Shown piece by piece: positions 25,019 through 36,871 of a stretch of 64,000 nucleotides of DNA. Origin of the DNA: Gordius sp. MW1 (lineage: Eukaryota; Nematomorpha; Gordioida; Gordea; Gordiidae); NCBI GenBank assembly GCA_964036665.1, contig OZ038532.1:11612537-11676536 (forward strand). Direction: 5' to 3'. Made by a program: the position numbers and the translations under genes. Position 1 is the first letter of the stretch. Every line of letters starts with the position of its first letter. The notes beneath the pieces are model-generated. The model saw nothing but the letters and a program-made list of their open reading frames with translations, had not been told where the DNA came from and ran no database searches.

Positions 25019-28000
25019 TTAAAAATCCTGGCATTCAACAATATCATTTCCCATGACGCTTTTAGTATTATTTTCATATGGCGGTGTCTCTGCGCGTCTG
25101 GCTTTCAACGTTAAGGCTCTGCCTTTGTAATTATCGAAAGGGTCGTGTTTGTTCCGTTCCATTTCGTAATCATCGGAATAATAGCGTTTATTCACGACGC
25201 CCTTATATATGGGTTCACCAAAAGTATTCCCTTCTTCTCCAGGATGCAAACTTAATGATCGACCTTTGTTATAAACGCTAATGCCGGACCCTGTTCCTCC
25301 GTATAAACCCTTGTCGTAGATGACGAATTTTCTATTGTCTTCTTTGTTTGTCGTAACTTCTGTGCCATGGTCTGAGTTATAACTATCACCATCTTCGGAA
25401 CTTCGTCTCTTCTTCGGTCCATTGTAGTTAGTTTGCTTCCTTCCCTCTTTCCTCTTCTTTTTGCTCATGTTATATTCTTTTGAAGCCATTATGTCCTCTT
25501 CAATTTCGTCGTAAAACGCATTGCTACTCATTTCACTACTCATCGTGTTTTTACGAGAGGCCTCGGAGTCTGTCTTGAATTTATTAGTCTCCCGCCTTTT
25601 TTTCTTTACTTTGGATTTAGTCTTTGTCCGCGCTAAGGAAGAAGATTTTTGCTTAATGCGCTGGTGCTTTTTGGTTTTTGGCGTAAATTTTGACAAAACC
25701 TTAAACGTTTTTTCTCCTTTGCCTTGAATATTTTTGCCCGTTTTGTTTTTCGCCTTTTTCATTTTTTTCTTTTGTGTCAATTTTTTCCTGTAGCAATATA
25801 ATACTATAAATTTTTGGATTTCAAAGAATGCCAATACGGAAAAGATATTTTTAGCTTAATAAAGTCAATTAATAGTGATCAAATTTATAATGGGGAAAAA
25901 GTAGGGAATTAATGGTATATAAGATGTCTACAGTGTTAATAAGTAAGATTATACCGTAGCAGGCCAGGCCGGAATTTACATAGACTATATTTATATAATT
26001 AATACCAATATTAAAGACCAACTATTAAAATTAAAATTATATTTTGATTCTGCCCTCCGAATTTCGTTAACATGCAATTTTTTGTATTATATAATAGCCT
26101 ATTTTACTACTAAAATTTAAATTATCTTCAAACAACTTTCCCTTTTATATTATAGCATCCGACCTATCCATATTTTCATTTACAATCAACCCCAAATTTT
26201 TAATATATATCTAACTCCGCAAATAAAATGATTTAAATGTGTTATAAATTTAAGTTTAAGAAAAAAATATTTTTTATTACTTTAATCTTTTAACCCATGT
26301 ATTACATAAAATTTCCGGTTACCATGCAATGCAAGAATGTTAGTTGCAGCAACATTACATTTTTATTTCGTTTCACTTACCTTGTATGTTTTAACATAGC
26401 GATCCCAATACACACAGTTACCATTATAACTGCGCAGATCAAGAGAGGCAAACCATATTTTTTTCCTAAAGATATAACAAAACATGTTCATTAAATGAAG
26501 ATAAATTAATGAACTAAATTCTAATTTTAAGAAATTGAAAAATTTAAACTTTATTTAATATTACCAATGTCGATGATCAATGTTCTGTAGTCAAACGGTT
26601 GTAGGGAGCTTTTAACGAAGATGGGTACATCGCCAAGAGCTAAAATGTATTAATACATAAAACATTTGCAAATACCTCTTGATGTGTCTTTGCCAGTAAA
26701 TTGATTACTAACGCTTTTAGGTTTTCTTGTTGTGAGAGAGAAAATTGTTTCTTTGACTATGATTTCATCCTTTTGAGTATTTGATGTGACAGATTTTGTT
26801 TCGTTAACAATCATTAATTTTGGTAAGGTAATCTTTTGAATTGGATTTTTCGGGAGTTTTGGCATAACAAAACCTGTATCAATATTATCGGAGATTAGCT
26901 TGGCGGCCCGATAAGCTAAATATGAGATCTATAAACTCGGCCGACTTAAACAATACACTTGTTTGCAGTATTATGTAAAAATTTATTAAGGTGGGAAAGA
27001 AATATATGACCGAGCCGGATTCAGGTCTCAGTTTGTGCATTTGTAGACCATTAATCTTCCCTATAATCATTTTCGAACAAATAATTTTTAAAACTTTATT
27101 CCGTAATAATATTTCTATAAAATAAGTCGATAGTTTAATGTATTTATCCAATTAATAATTAATATTTAAACATAACAAACCGACATAACATCCAGCTCTT
27201 CATATATATATATTAATGTAAAAGTGTTATCATGCGTTTGTAAGAAACGTTTTTACAAATAAAATTAATCTCACTTATTTCTTTAACCCACACCTTCGCC
27301 TTTTCCACGCTGAGTTCAAAATGTTTTTTCAATATGTAGCGAATTTTATGTTTCTTCCTTTTCTTCAAAAAAGATTTCAAACCTATATGTTTTATCATCT
27401 TTACATCGAGGCTATTTTCAATCCCATCCTGGTTTATATTGAACATCTGGATGCTCACGTAACGGCCTTTCATAGGGCCCATACAATATATGTTTAATGA
27501 TTCCATAAGACCTGTTAATTTAGCAAACAAAAGTTTTAGAAAATAATTAAGATGTGTCATGATTAATACATTAGATTTTTTTATATATGATTAATTTAAT
27601 TCAATAATATACTCCTAGTGTTATGTCCCGCTTGTTTGTTTAGTCAAAACCTTAATCGATTTGTTCAAGCTAAATTTGGTTAAATCAAATGATAACCATA
27701 AACTTAACCAATTAATAATACATTTCGACCATTAAGTAAAACTCGGGCCTTCGGCCCTCGTGGGAAGGGGGAGAAGGGAAGGGGAGTAGGGGAAGGGAAG
27801 AGGGGAAGGGAAGAGGGGAAGGGGGAACTCTTCTATACTCCGTATAAACGTAGCATATTTGCTATGCAATTTATGGGCGAGAAAGGTGGGAAGGGGCGAG
27901 AATGCCTATAGGGGGTATTAGATGCAAAATAATTAGTTAATTAGTTATAGGCCCTTGTAGGGGAGGACATAGGGTAATTATCAATGTTAACCAATTCAAA

Positions 28001-31000
28001 AACGAAAAAAAATTTCGATTTATTTGGCCAATGGTCATTTTTTTATTGGTCAGTAGCCAGCGGGCGGTCAAAAATTCATATTATCATTGGTATTAACATG
28101 AACAAATATTAATTTAATTTAAAAAAATTAAAAAAAAAATTTGTCCCCTCACTGACTTGAACCCCACACCTCCAGTTCACAAGCCGGCGCTATAACCACT
28201 ATACCATGCTGGCTTTAAAATAGTAGAAGTTAGTATGTTATTTATATAGATGATGAAATAATAAAGTTGTGTTTTATGTTTAGAAAATCAATATATATCG
28301 TCGGTCAGTAGCCAGCGGACGGTCAAAAAGTCATATTATCAATGGTATTAACAAAAACAAAAAATTAATTTAATGTAAAAAAAAAATTAAAAAAAAGTTT
28401 TTTTTTAGTTTTAAAAAAGGGCTAAATTCTTAAACTACCAGCCCGATTCGCTCGAAACTTTACCCGTAGGTGCCCAGGGCGGCCGGGGGTAAAATAACCT
28501 TTTCAGATTCCTAAAATACCTTTTCATTTTAAAAATATCGGACATTTCCCTGCCACACGTGCGGTGTAATATCTATGACACGTAGAAAAATTTTACTAAT
28601 TATATAAACTTACGCGCGCCATCTAATAAAGTACAATTCGTGTCTGAGTTTAATAGTAGATTCAATTTAATTAGAAATAACGGGCTATGCTTATACCTTT
28701 GAAGGAGGTTTCGAATTTTGTGTTAGTTTCTATCGATATATTTTATCGTAAATTAGAATCTAATACCTATATTATTTTTTTAAATATTACTTTTTAGGTT
28801 TTCTATGAAATCACAATCTAATTAAATGAAATATATTAACCCAATAAAAAAATATATATGCATTTATAAGGTTAAAAATATATATTACATAGTTGGCTGT
28901 CTGTTAGACCATCTATAATAAATTTTTAGGTTATATATAAAATTTGGCCAATGGTCATTTTTTTCATTGGTAAGCAGCCAGGACACGGTAAAAGTGGATA
29001 TAAATTCATAAGTCAAAAAAAACGAGAAAAAAAAAATTTCGAATCACATTTTGGCCAATGGTCATTTTTTCCATCGGTCAGGAGCCAGCGGACGGCCAAA
29101 AAGTCATAATAGCAATGGTAGTAACAGGAACAATCATAATAGTCAAAAAAAAAACGAAAAAATAAACTCGGATTCACATTTTGGCCAATGGTCATTTTTT
29201 TCCATTGGTCAGCAGCCAGCACACGGTAAAAGTGGATATAAATTCACAAGAGTAAAAAAAACGAAAAAAAAATTTTCGAATCACATTTTGGCCAATGGTC
29301 ATTTTTTTCCATTGGTCAGCAGCCAGGACACAATAAAAGTGGATATAAATTCATAATAGTCAAAAAAAACGAAATAAAAGTTTTCGAATCACATTTTGGC
29401 CAATGGTCATTTTATTTCATTGGTCAGCAGCCAGCGGACGGCCAAAAAGTCATAATAGCAATGGTAGGAACAGGAACAATCATAATAGTCAAAAAAAACG
29501 AAAAAAATAATTTCGATTCACATTTTGGCCAATGGTCATTTTTTCCATCGGTCAGGAGCCAGCGGACGGCCAAAAAGTCATAATAGCAATGGTAGTAACA
29601 GGAACAATCATAATAGTCAAAAAAAACGAAAAAATAAACTCGGATGCACATTTTGGCCAATGGTCATTTTTTTCATTGGTCAGCAGCCAACGGACGGCCA
29701 AAAAGTCTTATTATCAATGATAGTAACAAGAACAATCATAAAAGTCAAAAAAAACTCCGGGATTCTAACCCAAAAACTAGTTAAATTGCATAGCAATTAA
29801 AAGTAAACAACTTTTATTTATGTTTATTATATAACATTGGTCAGCAGCCAGCGGACGGCCAAAAAGTCATAATAGCAATGGTAGAAACAGGAACAATTAT
29901 AGTAGTCAAAAAAAACGAAAAAAATAATTTCGATTCACATTTTGGCCAATGGTCATTTTTTTCATTGGTCAGCAGCCAGCGGACGGCCAAAAATTCTTAT
30001 TATCAATGATAGTAACAAGAACAATCATAAGAGTCAAAAAAAACTCCGGGATTCCAACCCCAAAACTAGTTAAATTGCATAGCAATTAAAAAGTAAACAA
30101 CTTTTATTTATGTTTATTTATAACTAGTTAAATTGCATAGCATTAAAAGTAAACAACTTTTATATTTATTATATAACCAAAACTAGTTAAATTGCATAGC
30201 AATTAAAAGTAAACAACTTTTATTTATGTTAATTATATAACTAGTTAAATTGCATAGCACAACTTTTATCTATGTTTATTATATAATAGATAATTTAACA
30301 AATCTTATATATAACACACCGAGGGAGATAGAGATGAGGGGTGGGGCACCTCTTATGCATAGCAATTAAAAATAACACAGCGAGGGAGATAGAGATGAGG
30401 GGTGGGGCACCTCTTTCTCATCCATTAATTTAAAAAAGCGATAACCTAATATACCCAATGCAAATAGATAGGGTAACGGACGACGGACGACGGACGACGG
30501 ACGACGGACGACGGACGACGGACGGACACCAAAAAACGATCCCATAAATTGCATAGCAATTAATAAGGTTCTATTCTCGCTCTAACTGTTAAATGGGTTT
30601 TAATCTGTGAAATGGAAGCCTGTACGAAAGACCCGACACCCGACCAAATTTAGAATATTTCTAGGTTGAATTGAAAAATTGTCAGTTCAGGTTTGCAAAA
30701 CGAGATTACTGTTTTTAAAAGCTTGATGGAGATAGACATAGATTTTTAATGAATGTATCAGCTTATTATAATAAAAGTTTTTATATTTTAGATTAGTGGC
30801 AAGTTATCGTAAGTATCTAGCCATTCCTAGAATTTATCTACAAGCGAGATGTCATTTTAAACGACTCGACGCCTTTTAGAAAGCGATAAGTGCATATTTG
30901 CGACTAAATTTTAAATGGATTAATATTTATTCATAATTATAATTATTTATTTCAATAAATTTTGTACATAAATTTAAAAAATTTAATAATTAGCTGATAT

Positions 31001-34000
31001 TTAAATTTGTCCAATAAATTTAATACACTTAACTTTTTTCATACTTTCGGTTAAAGTCGCTTTATTGGGTCAAGTCAGGTTTGGGTTGAAAACTTTCAAA
31101 ACACCTTAAAAAAATTAAAACGCCTTTGGGTCGGGTTCGATTCAAAAAAGTGACTTTGCAGACCTCAGTAACAGGATCTGTAGAGTCTGCTATTAAATGA
31201 ATAAAGTAAAACCCATAAAAAATTCTGAGTTTTAATTGATAAAGCACATATATGCTCTGTTATTTATTTTAAAAGATCAAGGGAAAGTGTTTTTCAACTC
31301 TTCTATAATATAAAAAGATCACGCAAAATATTCAAAAACTCGTTTAATGCTATGTTCAAAATCTTTTTTAGATAATCTTAGCTACTGTCTTTTTGTTAAT
31401 ATAAAAATTACATTTATGATTCTTTAAAATAAGAATTAGCAAATTAACAAATTGATTATAACGTTAATATAATTATATATACTTAATTTTGGACGACATA
31501 GATTATTACGTTGAGGCAACACTATCGCAAAGCTTAGGGATTTCTATACTAGTTATTAATAATTCTTAATGATTGGATTGACAAAGTCCTGAATATTAGT
31601 TGTGCAGACGATTTGCTTTTTATATTGAGTTCTTAAAGTAAGTTATCTTTTTGGTCAATTTTAAATAACATCGATTTCCTTTTAGACTTAGTGGGCCGAG
31701 TTTGGCGTTTGATTAAATTTTAAACCTTATAGGCAAAAAAATAGGCTGCAGATCTACAAAGTCTTTTAGTAAAAAAATTGTAATCGATGATTTGTAATGC
31801 AAATCTTAAAAATTTGAAAAGAACAAATAATGTTTTACCTATTGCATCACGTATAACCTGGCATAACGGATTATTAATGAAATTACTATCATTTCCAACT
31901 CGAATTTCTAAGTTATTCCATACTAAATGGCATTTTATATATAATAAATTGCGAATGTATTACCAAAAATGAATTTGAATCTTTTCGTTATACCTTGATT
32001 TGTTAAATTTGTTAATTTAGTGAAATTAAATGGTGTGATCATGTCAGAAGGAACTATGGGAAATATCTCCATGGAAAAAACTTCGTAGGCAGATTTCAAA
32101 TCCAAAATGTACCATGGGTTGTATGTGTAATTTGATTTTAAATCATCTGATATTTCAATTGACTTTAGGGTATTATTCCCTATTGATTTATTTGAAGATT
32201 GAATCAAAACTTGCCTCGGAATGTTGCAAAGAAATAAAGGACTTTTAGTCTTCTCTGAAAATTTATTTTTTGTTGTAAACCTTTCCTTCTGACAAGCCCA
32301 AATAGTTTTGTTTTCTGCGATATTTTGAACTAAAGCAAACAAGTATATTTTAAAGCCAAAATATTATAAAGCATGCTAAAAAATGATGTAATTATAACTA
32401 CTGAATTTAAATTTTAATTAACTTAAACAACAGGCTTTGAAAGAATTAAGAGATATACTTGTAATTGTAATTGAAGAAAACTTTCAAATTCAAAGCCCGA
32501 ACATTTAAATGAAGAATAATACTTATTGTCTTCAATTGTAAAATCAACGTTAAGTATTATTTGAGTTTTATATTGTTATCCATAAATACTAAAATTGGAT
32601 GGGGAACACTACCTACGACGGTCCCAAGTTAGTGTGCAAAAAGTGGAGGGTTGGCGTCAGGTCGGAAACGGGCTATAAAAACCAACTCCAAAATTATGAT
32701 AGTTTCAAACAAGATTTTACAAGAAAAGGCTTGTGCGTCCTTCACAAACGACGCGCACTGCATACCCCGCCCGTGCAATGTGAAAAATTCACTAGGGTTA
32801 CTGCCCAACTCACAACGAAGGTAAGGAAATTAGTTGTTGAAATAATGCGAATAACGTGCTGGAATGTGGGAACGTTGACGGGGAAGAGCATCGAGGCCGC
32901 ACTAATGCTAAAAAGAAGAAAGGTACACATCGCCTGCCTACAAGAGACGAGGTGGAACGGAACGAAAGCTCGGGAATTAAGAGAAGGATACAAGCTTTTC
33001 TACAGTGGGTCACCAAATCGTAGAAACGGGGTCGGTATCGTTCTAAGCGAATCGTTCAAGGACAAGGTAGTGGAAGTCAAGCGTTGTTCCAACATGCTAA
33101 TGTGGGTGAAGATTGCAGATCAAGGGGGCCTCCTAACCGTTATGTGCGCGTATGCTCCCCAAATTGGGTGTTCGGAATCAGAGAAAGACATATTCTTCGA
33201 TTTATTATAAAAGAAAATACAAGGAATAGGACAGGAAGAAAGGCTAATTATAGGGGCAGATTTCAAACCTCACGTAGGGAAAACTCGCCTCGGGTATGAA
33301 CGCAATCATGGAGGCTATGGGCATGGTCTGAAGAACAAAGAAGGGGAAAATCTTCTCTAAGTATTCCAAGTATATGACATAGCGATCGCTAACACTTATT
33401 TTCAAAAACGCGAAGATAATATTGTGACCTATAGAAGTGGGAAGCATTTCAGCTTATACGGTGAAAGGACTTATGGAGTATTAAGGATTGCAAACTAATA
33501 TTGGGAGAAGAAATCGCCAGGCAACATCGTCCCCTTGTTTCTCGAAGGAAGAAAGGTATATGAACCTCGAATTCGAGACGAAAGGCTAAAGGATACGTCG
33601 ACAAACGAAGAATACCATCAAACAGCCTCTTCACTCTTGGGTGCAAGGAAGTTGCAAAGGGACGTAGACGACGATTGGGAGACGCTCTCTAAGGAACATA
33701 AAGGAAACAGGATTCGTGTTCTAGGACAGACCAAAGGAGGAAAAGCTATGAATAGGGAACTATGGTGGTGAGATCAATCGGTTAGGGATTTCATCGAAAG
33801 AAAGAAAAATCAATAAAGACGGTGGCATAAATCAAAAAAGTTGGAGGATTATCAAGAATATAGGGACGCAAAGAGGGCCGTAAAAAAGGCCGTTGCAAAA
33901 GCGAAGAATGCCGCCTACACCGAGATGGCAAACAAACTGGATCATAAAGGGGGCGATAGGCTTATGTACAAATTGGCTAAGATAAGGGAGAAGAAAGTCG

Positions 34001-36871
34001 GAGTTCTTAAAATAGTCAAAAACAAGAAGGGTCAAACCTTATTCAAGCCGAAAGAAGTGATGGAAAGGTGGAAAGATATTTTAAGAAACTTATGAATATA
34101 ATGACAAGGATTCCCTTCCCAAAATTGAGCCAAATATAAGTATGGTCGAACTCTTTCAGGAGGAGGAAGTTAGGACACAGATGAACAAGATGTAAAAAGG
34201 AAAAGCAAATGGCCCAGATGGAATATCTATGGAAGCATTGCTCGGATGTCGTGAAGAAGGAGTCACCACCATGACGAACCTCCTTAACAAGATATTGGTA
34301 GAAGAGCGAATTCCTAATCAATGGAGAGCAAGCACGATTATACCCTTATTTAAAGGTAAAGGAGACCCTCAAGACTATGGCAATTACAGAGGTATCAAGC
34401 TAACTTGCCACTCTTTGAAGCTTATGGAAAGAATCTTAGTAACAAGGCTGAAAAACGAGGTAGAAATATCGGTTAATCAATTCGGATTTGTGGCCGGCAA
34501 ATCCACAATCGACCCAATCATCGCACTAAGACAAATGATGGATAAGTATAGTAAAAAGTGGAAAGACCTACATCTGGTCTTTATCAATTGGAAGAAAGCT
34601 TATGACACGGTCCCCCGCGATTTAATATGATGGTGCCTGAGAAAACAAAATATCCCTGACGCATATATACGGCTTATGAAAAATATTTATGAAGCCTCAA
34701 ACTCTTGCGTTAGGACGACGTTGGTGTCTCTAAATCTTTTCGGGTTAAAATTGGATTACATCAAGGATCTGCTTTAAGCCCCTTTTTATTTAATATAATG
34801 ATAGACACGATAACGAGGGACATTCAAAAGCCATCGCCATGGTGTATGCTATATGCCGATGATATAGTACTATGCGAGGAAACAAGGAAGAAAGTATTCG
34901 AAGAAGCCGAAAAGTGGTCAAAGCGTTTAGGTGGATATGGTTTAAAGGTCAAAGATTGATAAACGGTATACATGAAAATGAACGGTACAAGCACCCCATC
35001 GCTGGATGACCATCTAAAGTACCCAAAAGTAGACAGGTTTACATACCTCGGCTCGATGCTACATCAAGAGGGAGGTTGCGCAATGGAAGTCAATGCCTGG
35101 ATCCAAAAAGGATGGCTTAAATGGCGAAGCATATCCGGTGTAATGTGCGACAAGAAAATGCCAATATGGTTGAAGAGCAAAGCTTACAAATCCATCGTAA
35201 GACCGGTGTTACTCTATGGAAGTGAAACATGGGCATTAAACACCACGGAAGGAAAGCTATTACAAGCCACAGAGATGAGAATGATACGGTGGAGCTTGGG
35301 GTATACTAAGCTCGACCATATGACGAATGACTTTTTCATGACAAAAATGGGTATTCAACCTATGGCGGACATGATTAACTAAAATCGGAGGTGGTATGGG
35401 CATATACTAAGAAGGGTCACAGATGACGGAAATCAAAAATTGCTGGACATGGAGGTACTGGGGAAGAGAGGAAGAGGACGATTTTGTGTCACGTGGAAAG
35501 GGCAAGTCGATAAAGTTATGAAAACTAAAGAGATTACTCAAGACATGGCACTCACCCGGTCAAGATGGACGAAACTTATCAAAACAAACCCCACGAATGT
35601 GGGACCAAATAACTGATAAAGAAGAAGAAGAAGAAGAAGAAGAAGAAGAAGAAGAAGAAGAAGAAGAAGAAGAAGAAGAAGAAGAAGAAGAAGGCTAAAA
35701 TTGGATGGGGCACAAATTAGTTATTTGAAAAGTAACACAAATTTTTTGACACCTTATTTTATTTTTTAAACTATTCAGTCTAAAATTAATTATTGATGTT
35801 GATATGTTATTATAAATTTCTCCATCCTTTAGTGACCTGTGGACATCAAGTTAAAAAGAATAAGTAAACTCACAAATAGTGCCAATAAAAAAATTCCAGA
35901 TTGAAAGATCACACTAAAAACATACTGGTTCGATCTCAATACATATTAAACACCAATTGCCCCGGATTTAATGTTTATTTTAACAAATTATTGAATAAGT
36001 TATTTCTTTTTATTTGGGGCAGGGGGAGAAAATTGTATACATTAATACATTTTTCGGGCGGGTTTGATATGAGTTAAACTACGGGTCGGACAAGATTTAA
36101 TCAATTTCTAGCCGGCCCGGGCTCAGGTATGATAATTTGTTTATGCATACTATTTTAACTAGCAAATTATCAATAAATCATAGCGATCTAAAAAGCCTTG
36201 GAGATACAAATTAAATATTCATGCCACCCAAACAAGCGTATTTCTGAGAGCCAATGCCAAAAATAAGTTTAAAGTATCTAAATTAAAATGCGTTTAATGT
36301 TTGAAGATTTATAATTACAAATTATTAAATTAAATTGCTAATATTTGTTTAAATGTAAAATGATATGGCTAATTTATATTTAATTTTTTTTTGTTTAGTG
36401 TTTCTTAAGATAGGCCATTATCGAATGAAATAATTTTTAGTGAAATTATGAGGCATTAATTAAATATTGGATTGAATTAACAATGTAAGTGAAAATCAAT
36501 TTTATAGTGCGAAAGCATTTATTCGGCAGATTGTATTTAAGTTGATATTAGAAATATTAGAATATTTATCGATTTCTTAAAATTTTATAAATACAAATAT
36601 TTTAGCCACTTTGTAAACGATTTGAAATAAGAATATGGTATCTTAATTTTTGGAATAAAGTCATAAAACATTTTAGCTTAAATACCGCAAAACGGGGCCA
36701 ATCCTGACCATCCATGATTTTTACGGCATTTCCTCACATGTGATCCAATAATGATTAAATTTGGAGCTTGATCGCAATAGTAGTTTAGCGTTAAAGGAAT
36801 GCGAGTCAAATTAAATGATGCTCCGATGGGTGTGATTGGAATTTCACATAGAGTGTTTGTGGAGGCAGAGC
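25019..36871 (-). CDS. Sushi plus fucolectin-like single-pass receptor, 5' end not found
   Basis: Seven exons join on the minus strand with closed phases: 36686-36871, 31994-32329, 27275-27511, 26676-26873, 26565-26639, 26381-26465, 25019-25787, about 628 residues of the C-terminal part. Exon 1 here is one sushi (CCP) domain: LCEIP, LNYYC, VRKC, then GWSGLAPFC. Exons 2-3 form a fucolectin/F5-8C-like domain, with VLIQSS, NPWYILDL, IYCMGPMKGRYVSIQMF and AKVWVKE. Then come a Thr/Ser/Lys-rich stalk, a membrane span (YGLPLLICAVIMVTVCIGIA) and a tail of about 260 residues that is very rich in Lys and Arg and carries many Ser and Tyr. Extracellular exons are all bounded by phase-1 introns, the usual arrangement for shuffled modules. 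Two large introns hold transposons (27.7-30.6 and 32.6-35.7 kb). A signal peptide and start exon must lie upstream. The ligand is unknown; carbohydrate or complement-like binding is only a family guess. Confidence 0.83.
28142..28213 (-). other. tRNA-like segment with pol III A and B boxes
   Basis: On the minus strand GCCAGCATGGTATAGTGG supplies a good A box (TGGTATAGTGG), and about 40 bases later GGTTCAAGTCA gives a fair B box. The spacing (about 72 bases overall) is tRNA-sized. The 5' and 3' acceptor arms do not pair and the T stem is poor, so it is not a working tRNA. It is best read as a tRNA-derived SINE head or pol III promoter carried by element A; element B has its own copy. Confidence 0.6.
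28930..29800. repeat. Minisatellite of about 115-bp units in element A
   Basis: The phrase TTTGGCCAATGGTCATTTTT recurs near 28944, 29050, 29180, 29288, 29396, 29524 and 29654, followed each time by CATTGGTCAGCAGCCAG and a GTCAAAAAAAACGA tail. TTGGCCAA is a perfect palindrome. CCAATGG and CCATTGG within each unit can pair into a small hairpin. Open frames crossing the array are products of the repeat and are not genes. Confidence 0.85.
29770..30300. repeat. 58-bp tandem units with AATTGCATAGCAATT palindrome
   Basis: Units starting TAGTTAAATTGCATAGCAAT and continuing AAAGTAAACAACTTTTAT occur at about 29777, 30067, 30123, 30182 and, shortened, 30241. The first two are separated by another 115-bp-type unit. 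The inverted repeat AATTGC-ATA-GCAATT is the same sequence that forms the element's right end, so the end motif has been amplified internally. Confidence 0.8.
30303..30530. repeat. Duplicated 72-bp block and ACGG/ACG microsatellite
   Basis: GAGGGAGATAGAGATGAGGG plus GTGGGGCACCTCT occurs twice (about 30320-30357 and 30383-30415). An ACGGACG microsatellite follows at 30476-30526. The same two features, inverted, occur in element B at 43456-43500 and 43556-43660. Confidence 0.85.
32605..35694 (+). mobile_element. RTE-type LINE, copy 1, with target duplication
   Basis: The endonuclease domain is recognisable as RITCWNVGTLTGKS, CLQETRWNG and GVGIVLSESF (about 32,850-33,060). The reverse transcriptase has IIPLFKGKGDPQDYGNYRGI, NQFGFVAGKSTIDPI and LYADDIVLCEE (about 34,330-34,880). 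A C-terminal LDHMTNDFFM segment follows. A 16-bp direct repeat CTAAAATTGGATGGGG flanks it (32589-32604 and 35695-35710), marking a complete insertion that ends in an AAG-repeat tail. The reading frame is interrupted by several stops and frameshifts, for example near 33,206, 33,358, 33,771, 34,095, 34,630 and 34,720, so it is inactive. It lies in the intron between the sushi exon and the first fucolectin exon of the minus-strand gene. Confidence 0.93.
35613..35694 (+). repeat. (AAG)n tail of RTE copy 1
   Basis: This is an almost perfect run of about 27 AAG triplets directly after the LINE stop region (AATAACTGATAAAG). Copy 2 has only about five triplets at the same place, so the tail has expanded in copy 1 since insertion. 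Confidence 0.95.

Larger units (their letters stand above)
27738..30564 (+). mobile_element. Tandem-repeat-filled element A (Helentron-like, unclassified)
   Basis: The left end carries the hairpin CGGGCCTTCGGCCCTCG and a purine-rich block. The right end is CCCATAAATTGCATAGCAATTAATA, preceded by an ACGG/ACG microsatellite. Between them lie a degenerate tRNA-like segment, about eight copies of a unit of roughly 115 bp with TTGGCCAATGG, and about four copies of a 58-bp unit with AATTGCATAGCAATT. A close inverted copy is at 43431-45378. No transposase is present. Terminal hairpins, a tandem core and a microsatellite recall non-autonomous Helentrons such as DINE-1 or Pearl-type elements, but this assignment is inference. 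It sits in the intron between the two fucolectin exons. Confidence 0.7.

Noticed and set aside
25078-25727. Plus-strand open frames at 25078-25281 and 25521-25727
   Set aside because: They are antisense shadows of the last exon of the receptor gene.
28142-28213. A functional tRNA gene
   Set aside because: The acceptor arms do not pair, the T stem is poor, and the sequence is repeated within mobile elements.
28930-30300. Regular repeats that might be taken for a CRISPR-like or satellite array
   Set aside because: Unit length is about 115 bp with no unique spacers, the DNA is eukaryotic, and the array lies inside a mobile element.
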